Shown one piece after another: positions 1-5,977 of a stretch of 6,109 bases of DNA. The translations under genes and the position numbers were made by a program. Location: the NCBI GenBank assembly GCA_043819345.1, contig JBDREX010000020.1, positions 1 through 6,109 on the forward strand, read 5' to 3'. The notes below the pieces were generated by a model. The model saw only the letters and a program-made list of their open reading frames with translations. It was not told where the DNA came from and did no database searches. This DNA comes from CAYRDK01 sp043819345 (GTDB taxonomy: Bacteria > Omnitrophota > Gorgyraeia > Velamenicoccales > Velamenicoccaceae). Position 1 is the stretch's first letter. The number at the start of each line of letters is the position of its first letter.

Positions 1-77
1 GCTGCTGTAAAAACACAAACCCCTAAAAATTTCGTTAATATCACACTCTCCGATCGGTCAATAGTTAACTCTTTCAT
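1..77 (-). CDS. Partial ORF, N-terminus only, unidentified (possible membrane protein)
   Basis: An open frame runs on the minus strand off the low-coordinate edge. In-frame ATGs lie at 92, 86, 83 and 77. A GGAG at 90-87 sits 9 nt before the ATG at 77, the same GGAG-plus-9 spacing as at the TPR/HEPN gene, so 77 is preferred; the ATGs at 86 and 83 are too close to it. The visible peptide begins MKELTIDRSESVILTKFLG and then becomes hydrophobic (VCVFTAA), as if entering a first membrane helix. It starts about 90 nt after the acyltransferase stop, on the same strand. A transporter of the BioY type begins in a comparable way, but about 25 residues are too few to claim that. The reading frame is seen; its being a real gene is inferred. 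Confidence 0.45.
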   Translation of the reverse strand, partial: MKELTIDRSESVILTKFLGVCVFTA

Positions 78-96
78 TATCATCATCTCCATTTGT

Positions 97-168
97 GTTG
101 GCGAATTAGCCAGTTTGCGAGTGTGCGGGTTTAACCCGCCAACCCGACAACCTGTTAACTCGCTTACT
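97..168. repeat. Inverted array of degenerate 8-bp units forming a long imperfect hairpin
   Basis: On the plus strand, units with period 8 run from 136 to 167: CCGCCAAC, CCGACAAC, CTGTTAAC, TCGCTTAC. On the minus strand, reading from 139 down to about 97, similar octads appear: CCCGCACA, CTCGCAAA, CTGGCTAA, TTCGCCAA. The two runs are head to head around a perfect palindrome at 125-139 (GCGGGTT-T-AACCCGC). Pairing position i with 264-i gives an imperfect stem of about 35 bp in which the mismatches fall mainly in two positions of each octad. The structure covers the stop codon of the acyltransferase gene (164-166). There is no U-tract beside it, so it is not a standard intrinsic terminator. Confidence 0.6.
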
Positions 169-1081
169 CTTTAGGCCTTGCCTTCCATCTCTTATGAATC
201 CATCCCCATTCATGAGGATATCGACGAATATAGTTTTCAATCATTAGGGTAAACTCCGATACCGTTGAAACAAGATTATTCTCACCCATCACATCTTTAT
301 GCACTGTAAGCGGGGGTTTAATAACAATCTTATGATGAGGGCCTTTAACGCGATGAATAAACATCGGCACAATAGAAGCACCCGTCCGCACAGAAAGCAC
401 AATAGGACCCGTCGCAGTCGCAGCCTTCACACCAAAAAAATCAACAAAAACACCTCCGGTTCCAAAATTCTGATCCAATTGGATAAAAATGATTTCATTA
501 TTACGCAGTGCCTTTAAACTCTGAGCAACACACTCTTTACGCGGCTGAGTATAAATAGATCCCACGCCCATTCTATCGCGCTTTTTCTCAAAAAGCTTAT
601 CCAATCTGCTATCCCGCATACGCCTCAAAACCGAATGAATAGGATATCCCTCAAGCGCCAAGCGCGACAAAAGCAACGGGAAACTACCAAAATGAGCACT
701 CAAAGCCACTACACCTTTTCCTTTTGCTAAAGCTTCATCAAGATAGTGAAGCCCTTCGATCTGAACTAATTTTTTAATACGCTGTGGATGGCGCATAAAC
801 ATAAAGAACTCAACCACCGTCGAAGCCATTGTTCGAAAACAATCTCGGGCAATTTTTTCAATCTCCTCGCTTGATTTTTCTTTGCCAAAAGCCATTGTCA
901 AACTCTCCATGGCAATTTGACGATGTTTTCGCGCAAAATGATAGCCCATCCAACCAATAAAATTAGCAAAAGCATACAAAAAAGATAAGGGAACGATCTT
1001 GGCCCCAAAATCACAAAAACCAATACCCACTCTTGCAAATCGATAGCTTATCCAACGCACAAAACCTTTTTTCTTACTCAT
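164..1081 (-). CDS. LpxL/HtrB-family lysophospholipid (lipid A-type) acyltransferase
   Basis: This 305-residue protein belongs to the LpxL/LpxM (HtrB/MsbB) acyltransferase family, whose members transfer an acyl chain from acyl-ACP to a lipid A precursor at the cytoplasmic face of the inner membrane. Family length is about 300. Visible marks are a hydrophobic, amphipathic N-terminal anchor (about residues 26-50), the catalytic histidine block LSAHFGSFP (H130), the block QLDQNFGTGGVFVDFFG (about 201-217) followed by A-x-A-T-G-P and TGASIVPMF, and the C-terminal P-H-E-W-G-W-I-H-K-R-W-K signature (289-300). The fifth residue after H130 is proline (P135), where the usual HX4(D/E) motif has an acid. 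The ATG at 1081 has AGGA at 1091-1088 with 6 nt spacing. The gene lies 192 nt after the adenosine kinase, with repeats and a hairpin in the gap, so it may have its own promoter, though I see no convincing one. The exact acceptor (lipid A or another glycolipid) cannot be read from sequence. Confidence 0.9.
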   Translation of the reverse strand: MSKKKGFVRWISYRFARVGIGFCDFGAKIVPLSFLYAFANFIGWMGYHFARKHRQIAMESLTMAFGKEKSSEEIEKIARDCFRTMASTVVEFFMFMRHPQRIKKLVQIEGLHYLDEALAKGKGVVALSAHFGSFPLLLSRLALEGYPIHSVLRRMRDSRLDKLFEKKRDRMGVGSIYTQPRKECVAQSLKALRNNEIIFIQLDQNFGTGGVFVDFFGVKAATATGPIVLSVRTGASIVPMFIHRVKGPHHKIVIKPPLTVHKDVMGENNLVSTVSEFTLMIENYIRRYPHEWGWIHKRWKARPKE

Positions 1082-1163
1082 CTTTTTTCCTTTTAACTCT
1101 CTAGCCTTCTGCTGCTATTTTATGCTTTTTGCTCTTATTCCTGTTTTTTTGCTTTTATTTTTG

Positions 1164-1197
1164 CTGGTAAAACCAGTAGCTGGTATTTTTTGTTTTT
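1164..1197 (+). terminator. Hairpin plus T-run, reads as a terminator only on the plus strand (weak)
   Basis: Three alternating pentamers, CTGGT (1164-1168), ACCAG (1172-1176) and CTGGT (1180-1184), can form either of two mutually exclusive 5-bp stems with 3-nt loops. The second stem is followed on the plus strand by A, T6, G, T5 (1185-1197). This has the form of an intrinsic terminator for plus-strand transcripts, but no plus-strand gene is seen upstream. On the minus strand the same element has only a 4-T tract after ACCAG-CTA-CTGGT. It may end antisense transcripts or act weakly in the real direction. Confidence 0.3.
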
Positions 1198-1199
1198 AC

Positions 1200-1231
1200 C
1201 CGTCAACCCACAAACTCGCCAACTCGCAAAC
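1200..1231. repeat. Four degenerate 8-bp units, same family as 97-168
   Basis: Four consecutive octads, CCGTCAAC, CCACAAAC, TCGCCAAC and TCGCAAAC, share the consensus YCGCMAAC with the plus-strand units at 136-167. They lie in the gap between the adenosine kinase and the acyltransferase, so the acyltransferase gene has members of this repeat family on both sides. Looser period-8 spacing (ACTCTGAC, ACTCTTAA) seems to continue towards 1270, but that part is AT-rich and could be chance. Confidence 0.55.
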
Positions 1232-1273
1232 TAGTTTTTATTTCTACTCTGACACTCTTAAATCTCTAACACT

Positions 1274-1762
1274 CTATAATTTATATCCAACCTTGCGCAG
1301 AAAACCTTTGCGCCATTCAATATCCGCTTCTTCTTCTATACCACTAGGTTTACTGCCATCAACAACACCTAGAATCCCCCTGCCCAGTGAAGTTTCTATG
1401 ACAACCACCTCTAAAGAATTAGCCGTAGCGCAAAAAACAGTACAAACTTCACTAACAGACTTGACGGCATTTAAAACATTGATCGGATAGGCTCCTTCTA
1501 AAATAATGAAAAAAGAATGGCCACATCCAACCTTGAGCGCATTTTGAGCAACAATCTTTTTAAGCCGTTCATCTGTCCCTTCACAGCGCACTTTGCAGGC
1601 CCCTGATGCCTCACAAAAAGCCAAGCCAAATTTTATATCAACCACGGCAGATACGAGCGTTTCATATAAATCTTCGACGGATTTAATAAAATGAGCCTGG
1701 CCGATGATAATATTGGAATCCTGCGGCTTATCTATGCTAATCACTTCAATCTTCTGGGTCAT
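1274..1762 (-). CDS. Adenosine-specific kinase family protein (DUF355)
   Basis: This 162-residue protein fits the adenosine-specific kinase family (Pfam DUF355/PF04008, COG1839), best known from archaea and scattered bacteria. From family knowledge, the Pyrobaculum member binds adenosine and carries a stable phosphohistidine. Matching blocks are GQAHFIKSVEDLYE (21-34), KFGLAFCEASG (44-54), GCGHSFFI (79-86), YPINVLNAVK (92-101), EVCTVFCATAN (105-115), ETSLGRGILGVVDG (123-136) and the C-terminal LRKVGYKL. The only two histidines are H24 and H82, so one of them would be the phosphorylated residue. The ATG at 1762 has GAGG at 1771-1768 with 5 nt spacing and gives the usual length. A TTG nine codons upstream (1789) is open but has no ribosome site. 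It follows the stalk protein by 89 nt on the same strand. It is a small cytosolic enzyme with no obvious tie to the envelope genes. The family call is firm; the physiological role is not known. Confidence 0.9.
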   Translation of the reverse strand: MTQKIEVISIDKPQDSNIIIGQAHFIKSVEDLYETLVSAVVDIKFGLAFCEASGACKVRCEGTDERLKKIVAQNALKVGCGHSFFIILEGAYPINVLNAVKSVSEVCTVFCATANSLEVVVIETSLGRGILGVVDGSKPSGIEEEADIEWRKGFLRKVGYKL

Positions 1763-1822
1763 CGTAGCCTCATATTTTTTTAGTTTCAAATACCAGTAAT
1801 ATATTTTTTATTTATGTAAACC

Positions 1823-1842
1823 GCCGGCAAAAAATATCCGGC
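1823..1842 (-). other. Small GC hairpin in the gap after the stalk gene
   Basis: GCCGG and CCGGC arms (5 bp) enclose a 10-nt A/T-rich loop, just after the stop of the stalk/TPR gene. In the transcribed direction it is followed by GGTTTACATAAAT, not by a T-run, so it is at best a poor terminator or an mRNA 3'-end stabiliser. The rest of the 89-nt gap (1763-1851) is very AT-rich. I could not find a -35/-10 pair with acceptable spacing for the kinase gene there. Confidence 0.25.
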
Positions 1843-1851
1843 TTAAAAAAA

Positions 1852-3186
1852 CTATTCTTCTTCTTTTTTAATAGCCGTCTGCTGCAATCTCTGCTTGGCT
1901 TTTTCTCTTAATCTTGTGGAAGCATTCGTATAAAGCTTGGAGCCCTCCTTCTCTTGCTCTATGACCGCAGAAAACGACGCAATGGCCTGCGCGTATTCCT
2001 TTCTGCCTAAATGTTCTGCCCCTTCCAAATACAATTGCTTGGCCGATTTCTCTAATGCAACACCTTTTGCTGCCTTTACGGCCTCTTCTTCAGAAACGTT
2101 TTTTTTCTGATCCTGAGATTTATCCACTACCGCCTTACCTGCCTTGGCTGAAGAATCAGCTGTCTTCTGATTTTTAGCAGCTGCCCTCTTAGCCTCTTTT
2201 GCTTTAAGTTGAGCCTCTTTTTTCGCCTGCGCGGCTAAAATCTTTTCCTGTCGGGCCTGCTCTCTTGCCTGGCGCATCTTTTCCTGCTTAGCTAGCTTCT
2301 CTGCTTTGCGTTGCTCTGCGAGCGCCAACTTTTCCTCCCGGCGACTTTTTGCAGCAGCTATTTTTTCTTCACGGCGTTGTTTTGCCGCAGCAATCTTCTC
2401 TTCCCTAATCCTTTTCTTTCGCGCAACAGCTTCCTCTTTGGCCGTCAAAACTTTTTCAGGCGTTTCAGATACTTTAAGCGCTTTAGCACTCTCCTGGCCT
2501 TTCGCCGTGTCAACAACAGCTTCCTCTTGACGCACAACAACTTCTTGCGCCTTTTGCTTTCCGGCCAATTTCTTATTCTTTAAGTCTTGCTGCCTCTGTT
2601 CCTTAATTCTCATACGTTCCTGCGCGAGTTCCTGCTTGCGCTCTAAAGCCAACTGTTTTTGCTTAATCCTGTTTTCTTTTTCTTTGAGCTTCCTCTCTTT
2701 TAAAAGCCTCTTTTGCTCAACGCTCTTTTCCTTTGCAAGTTTTCGAGCGATAAAAATTTCACAACGTTCACGATAAAAAGATGCAAAATCATCTATTGGC
2801 TTCAGTTTTAAAATCTTATTAAATACATCCAAAGCACCTTGAAAGTCGTGCTGGCTATAAAGTTTTTTACCTTGCTGGTACAGCTCTTTTAACTGGGCAT
2901 CCTGGCTTTTTTTGGCTTCAACCCTACGCTGTTTCTCATCCATCTTCTGAATCTTCTCTAAGAAGTCTTTGGCCTCCTGATGCGTAGGCTCTAAGACAAG
3001 AGTACGCTGAAATTCACCCGCCGCCTTATCATACAAACCACGTTTATAGAACTTAACTCCGTTTTGATAATGCAATTCCACAACAACGGGGTCTGTAGCT
3101 GCTTCAAGGCCTGATGTAGATGCTAACATAACACACCCCAACAAAATCGCAGCCAAAATCATCCTTCTCAAACATAAAACTTTCAC
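1852..3186 (-). CDS. Exported TPR protein with long K/A/E/R-rich helical stalk
   Basis: No named family is recognised. The GTG at 3186 is chosen because GAGG (3195-3192) lies 5 nt before it; a GTG two codons upstream (3192) falls inside that site. The product is 444 residues. It starts with a basic N-terminus and hydrophobic stretch (about 8-25) ending near GLEAA, read as a signal peptide or anchor. An LLGC lies inside it, but the following residues are hydrophobic, so a lipobox is doubtful. Two TPR-like units follow (about 38-71 and 100-133), then about 200 residues of almost pure charged helix (about 145-345), then a third TPR-like unit near the C-terminus (about 382-416). The composition recalls the TolA stalk, but no TolA domain is seen. 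It lies 21 nt after the TPR/HEPN gene, and its first two TPR units align with that protein. A scaffold or spacer role in the envelope is inferred. Gene call sure, function open. Confidence 0.85.
   Translation of the reverse strand: MKVLCLRRMILAAILLGCVMLASTSGLEAATDPVVVELHYQNGVKFYKRGLYDKAAGEFQRTLVLEPTHQEAKDFLEKIQKMDEKQRRVEAKKSQDAQLKELYQQGKKLYSQHDFQGALDVFNKILKLKPIDDFASFYRERCEIFIARKLAKEKSVEQKRLLKERKLKEKENRIKQKQLALERKQELAQERMRIKEQRQQDLKNKKLAGKQKAQEVVVRQEEAVVDTAKGQESAKALKVSETPEKVLTAKEEAVARKKRIREEKIAAAKQRREEKIAAAKSRREEKLALAEQRKAEKLAKQEKMRQAREQARQEKILAAQAKKEAQLKAKEAKRAAAKNQKTADSSAKAGKAVVDKSQDQKKNVSEEEAVKAAKGVALEKSAKQLYLEGAEHLGRKEYAQAIASFSAVIEQEKEGSKLYTNASTRLREKAKQRLQQTAIKKEEE
2278..2409 (-). repeat. 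Four 11-residue repeats within the stalk (33-bp coding repeat)
   Basis: Four consecutive 11-residue units, IREEKIAAAKQ, RREEKIAAAKS, RREEKLALAEQ and RKAEKLAKQEK, occupy about residues 260-303 of the stalk protein. Hydrophobic residues recur with period 11, as in hendecad coiled coils, while i/i+4 E-K pairs also fit a single stable alpha-helix. The 33-bp units have diverged in DNA (synonymous and other changes), so this is an old duplication under protein-level selection, not a recent slippage product. Confidence 0.75.
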
Positions 3187-3207
3187 AAACACCTCTCTTT
3201 TTTCAAA

Positions 3208-4377
3208 CTATGGAAACAAACTTTTGCACCATTCAACAATTTTATCAGTATAATCCGCCGCGTAAATCGCTTCATCTCTCCTAATAGGCCGATCTTCCTG
3301 TTCAATAAGCTTTTTCAAATTTAATAACGCTCTGAGCCGAAATAAATTTTCATCTACATCTGAACGATGGACATATTGCATCAATAGCCTGCTAATATTT
3401 TCATGGTTGGGTTCAGCGCTTCTGACCCCATGATTATAGATTAAATAAGAATCACAAAAATTTATGCTGGCATAAATCGCATTTAATCCCGCCGAATGCC
3501 ACCGGCTCTGCCTTAAAGACTCTTTCATGTGAACATAATAACGTTCTCCCCTGTTCAGATAAATTGGAAACTCAATCAAATCTGAAGGCATCCCCGGCTC
3601 CTTGGAAGCCAATTTTTCTTTCATATTACGCCATTTTTCTGTTTCCTTTTGCAGCTTGTGAGCCTTTTGCTCCAAGGCAGCCTGCGCCAAATAATCCTGC
3701 CTCTCCTCTTCCAAAAGCTCTTCCTGCTGCTGCAATTGCATCTGTTTCTTTTGAATCAGTTCTTCTCGTGCCGCCTTACGCTCGGCCTTAGCTGCCAAAA
3801 AACGCTCCCAATCCTCTTGATTTTTAATATCACTTTTAATATAGGAAACTTCCTTCTCAAAATCATCGATATGGTCTCCTAACGCGTAGGTACTCCCGGA
3901 CTGATTGCGGCTTCTCAAAGAAGGCATTTTATCTTCGCACAACCGCGCATAATACAAGGCAAACCTATCATTTGGATCTTTGTCTAATACGGCTTTAAAA
4001 GAATCTAAAGCTTTTTGATAGTTTCCTTTTTCATAATAAGACCTTCCCAGAAAATACAGATCAACCGTGCCTTTATCTTTGGAATCCATGCCCTGCGCTT
4101 TAAATAGGTCATCCCGATACTTCTCGAGGTGTTTCACGCAACGATTAAGATATTTTTGTGTATCTTTGTAATAAGGATCAACACTGGAGGCTGCCTGGAA
4201 CTCCTGCATAGCACCATCAAAACGGCCAGCTTCATAATTGACAACTCCTCTGTAATAATGCAAAGCCACCTCTTTTTGTTCAGCGCGATCTGGTGGAACC
4301 GCGCCCAAAAACTCAGTCTTAAAAAACAAAAGGCTAAAAAAGAAAATAAAGATAAAAATATGTTTTGATATTCTCAT
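3208..4377 (-). CDS. Exported TPR protein with coiled coil and C-terminal HEPN-like domain
   Basis: This 389-residue protein starts at the ATG at 4377, which forms ATGA with the lnt stop and has GGAG (4390-4387) 9 nt upstream; the ATG at 4392 has no ribosome site. Layout: signal peptide or N-terminal anchor (MRISK, hydrophobic about 6-19, then KTEFLGAVPP); two TPR-like units (about 36-69 and 104-137); a charged Q/E/K coiled coil (about 171-256); and a helical C-terminal domain (about 275-388). The last reads like a HEPN domain: a tyrosine-rich first helix, SAGLNAIYASINFCDSYLIY, then GVR-SAEPN-H (R319, H325, an RX5H of the HEPN RX4-6H type), then LRALLNLKKLIEQEDR and DEAIYAADYTDKIVEWCKSL. HEPN domains are usually cytoplasmic RNases or nucleotide-binding helpers, which sits badly with an N-in/C-out leader. 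Its TPR half is paralogous to the next gene. TPR call strong, HEPN call moderate, function unknown. Confidence 0.85.
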   Translation of the reverse strand: MRISKHIFIFIFFFSLLFFKTEFLGAVPPDRAEQKEVALHYYRGVVNYEAGRFDGAMQEFQAASSVDPYYKDTQKYLNRCVKHLEKYRDDLFKAQGMDSKDKGTVDLYFLGRSYYEKGNYQKALDSFKAVLDKDPNDRFALYYARLCEDKMPSLRSRNQSGSTYALGDHIDDFEKEVSYIKSDIKNQEDWERFLAAKAERKAAREELIQKKQMQLQQQEELLEEERQDYLAQAALEQKAHKLQKETEKWRNMKEKLASKEPGMPSDLIEFPIYLNRGERYYVHMKESLRQSRWHSAGLNAIYASINFCDSYLIYNHGVRSAEPNHENISRLLMQYVHRSDVDENLFRLRALLNLKKLIEQEDRPIRRDEAIYAADYTDKIVEWCKSLFP

Positions 4378-4390
4378 CTGAGCCGTCTCC
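4374..4390 (-). promoter_or_regulatory. Translational coupling site: ribosome site inside the lnt end, ATGA overlap
   Basis: GGAG at 4390-4387 lies inside the last codons of lnt, 9 nt before the ATG at 4377. The lnt TGA (4376-4374) shares bases with that ATG as ATGA. This arrangement usually means the ribosome ending lnt restarts on the TPR/HEPN gene, so the two products are made in a linked ratio. It also decides the start of the downstream gene. Confidence 0.75.
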
Positions 4391-5885
4391 ATTTATAGAA
4401 GATCGTTAAGATAGCATACAATACGCACAGAAAAATAAAATAGTCTTTGAAAAAAGGGTACAAACTGCGCCGAGCTGTTTTATACACAAAATGTGTTTTA
4501 GAGCCCGTCACAAAAGTCTCTTTTCCATTCAAATCCGCAACCGTTGATACAACCCTGCCGGTATCATCAATAAAACAAGAAATACCCGCATTGGCCGCGC
4601 GCAAACAATAAACCCTGTTTTCGACAGCGCGGAAAATAGACGCCTGCATATGCTGGTAAGGGCTTGATGTATCACCAAACCAGGCATCATTAGTCATATT
4701 AACTAAAAAATCGGCTCCGTGTTGAACGAAACTCGTAGCAATATTGTAAAAGATATCTTCAAAACACATCAAAACACCAAACTTTAAAACCTGGCCGTCC
4801 TGGTTAACAACAGAAAAAATCTTGTACTCTGAACCAGCAGTAAAATCCTCTATCGGCAAAAATCTCTCAATCCAAGGCAAAGACTTGCGGGCCGGAATGT
4901 ACTCTCCAAATGGAACAAGATGAATCTTATCATAGGTTCCTAAAATTTGCCCTTCGGGTGAAAAGAATAAGGCACTATTGAAATAATTCACATCCTCAAG
5001 CCTGATGGAACCTGCCAACAAATATGTTGCAGATGCCTTAGCAAAATCTTTTAAACCACTATCATTAACACCAAACTCCAGATAATCGGGAAATGACGTT
5101 TCGGGCCAGACAACTAAATCAGGGTTATCCCCTAAAATCACAATCTCCGACAGAATCTTATATTTTTCAAAGATCTTCTCATGAAGGCTAAAAACCCACT
5201 TGATATCCTGAGAAATGTTGCCTTGAATTACAGAAACTTTCAAAGGCGCGGTCTTTTTCGGATCTTCATAAATCCTGAAAACACCATAAGAAAACCAAAA
5301 CACAACAATAAGAATGGGAACAAGAATCTCTATTCTTCTTAAAGGTTTCTTCTCAAAATAACCGCGCAAAACCTCAAAAATAAAGATATTAACGAACATC
5401 ACAATGAAAGATACACCGAACACCCCAAATATGTCGGCTGCCTGGATAGCACTGAGATTAAACGCCTGAGAATAGCCTAAAAGACCCCATGGAAAAGCTA
5501 TCGCAAAACAGCCGCGTAAATATTCCAGGCCAACCCAAAATGCCGGAAAGACAGTCAAGCGCTGCCAATAATTCAAATACCTCGCAGCAAATGCATATAC
5601 AAAGAAAAAAAGAACAATAAAAAATCCGAGATAAATAGACAGGATGGCCATCCCTGCCCAAGTAACGTTATTCAACCAAAAAATCGTTGAAGCGAAAAAT
5701 AAAAACCCAAACAAAAATGAAACAGAAAAAAGCTTTAAAAACCGCCGATTTTCAACACCAAAAAAAACCGGAACAAAAGCACACCAGGCTAATATCCAAA
5801 AGTCAAATTTCGGAAAAGCCAAACGCAATAAAATCGCACCCAGCACCGCCAACAGATATGAATTTTTAGATAAATGTTTTAACAT
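4374..5885 (-). CDS. lnt: Apolipoprotein N-acyltransferase Lnt
   Basis: Lnt moves an acyl chain from a phospholipid to the amino group of the diacylglyceryl-cysteine of apolipoproteins, the last step of lipoprotein maturation, with its active site facing the periplasm. The protein has 503 residues, close to the E. coli length. About seven hydrophobic segments fill residues 9-204, followed by a nitrilase-fold domain (about 215-465) and a last membrane helix (about 481-497). All catalytic elements are seen: WPETSFP with E262, YDKIHLVPFGEY with K320 and E328, and MCFED with C374 and E376, matching the Glu-Lys-Cys triad and the two helper glutamates of the family. FPWGLLGYSQ (131-140) is also typical. 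No clear ribosome site precedes the ATG at 5885 (upstream is TTATATTT), which is unusual here since every other complete gene has one. It is the first gene of the visible cluster. An intact, probably active enzyme. Confidence 0.97.
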   Translation of the reverse strand: MLKHLSKNSYLLAVLGAILLRLAFPKFDFWILAWCAFVPVFFGVENRRFLKLFSVSFLFGFLFFASTIFWLNNVTWAGMAILSIYLGFFIVLFFFVYAFAARYLNYWQRLTVFPAFWVGLEYLRGCFAIAFPWGLLGYSQAFNLSAIQAADIFGVFGVSFIVMFVNIFIFEVLRGYFEKKPLRRIEILVPILIVVFWFSYGVFRIYEDPKKTAPLKVSVIQGNISQDIKWVFSLHEKIFEKYKILSEIVILGDNPDLVVWPETSFPDYLEFGVNDSGLKDFAKASATYLLAGSIRLEDVNYFNSALFFSPEGQILGTYDKIHLVPFGEYIPARKSLPWIERFLPIEDFTAGSEYKIFSVVNQDGQVLKFGVLMCFEDIFYNIATSFVQHGADFLVNMTNDAWFGDTSSPYQHMQASIFRAVENRVYCLRAANAGISCFIDDTGRVVSTVADLNGKETFVTGSKTHFVYKTARRSLYPFFKDYFIFLCVLYAILTIFYKWRRLR

Positions 5886-5903
5886 AAATATAAGATCAAA
5901 AAA

Positions 5904-5931
5904 TATCAGAGGACAATGGTCAGATGTCAGA
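5904..5931 (-). repeat. Four degenerate 7-bp units upstream of lnt
   Basis: Read on the minus strand, 5931 to 5904 divides into TCTGACA, TCTGACC, ATTGTCC and TCTGATA. The period (7) and core (TCTG) match the perfect heptamer array at 5978-6109, but that array has TCTGTCT on the plus strand. The two arrays therefore face each other in opposite orientation across about 46 nt. The degenerate array ends only 19 nt before the lnt start codon. Confidence 0.5.
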
Positions 5932-5977
5932 CAACAGAAAAAACCTAAAAAATCAAAACTAAGTTAGTAAACCTTCA

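Noticed and set aside
1122..1490. Plus-strand ORF across the kinase 3' end and the intergenic gap
   Set aside because: It overlaps the well-supported kinase gene, contains the repeat and hairpin region, and its product is low-complexity without family features.
2306..2583. Overlapping plus-strand ORFs opposite the stalk gene
   Set aside because: They are antisense to the K/A/E-rich stalk, whose codons lack stops on the opposite strand. Their serine/alanine/phenylalanine-rich products mirror that composition and have no ribosome sites.
3133..3144. LLGC in the leader of the stalk protein as a lipoprotein signal
   Set aside because: The cysteine is followed by VMLA, still hydrophobic, instead of the start of a mature polar region, and the position after the basic start is short. 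An ordinary signal peptide or anchor fits better, although proximity to lnt makes it tempting.
5644..5967. Plus-strand lysine-rich ORF opposite the start of lnt
   Set aside because: It is antisense to the hydrophobic N-terminal segments of lnt; the lysine and asparagine richness is the complement of Phe/Ile/Leu codons. lnt itself is clearly the real gene.
5958..5968. Palindrome ACTAA-G-TTAGT followed on the minus strand by T-rich DNA, as a possible terminator of an upstream gene
   Set aside because: The stem is five weak A/T-rich pairs with a one-base loop, too unstable for a terminator, and no upstream gene is visible.
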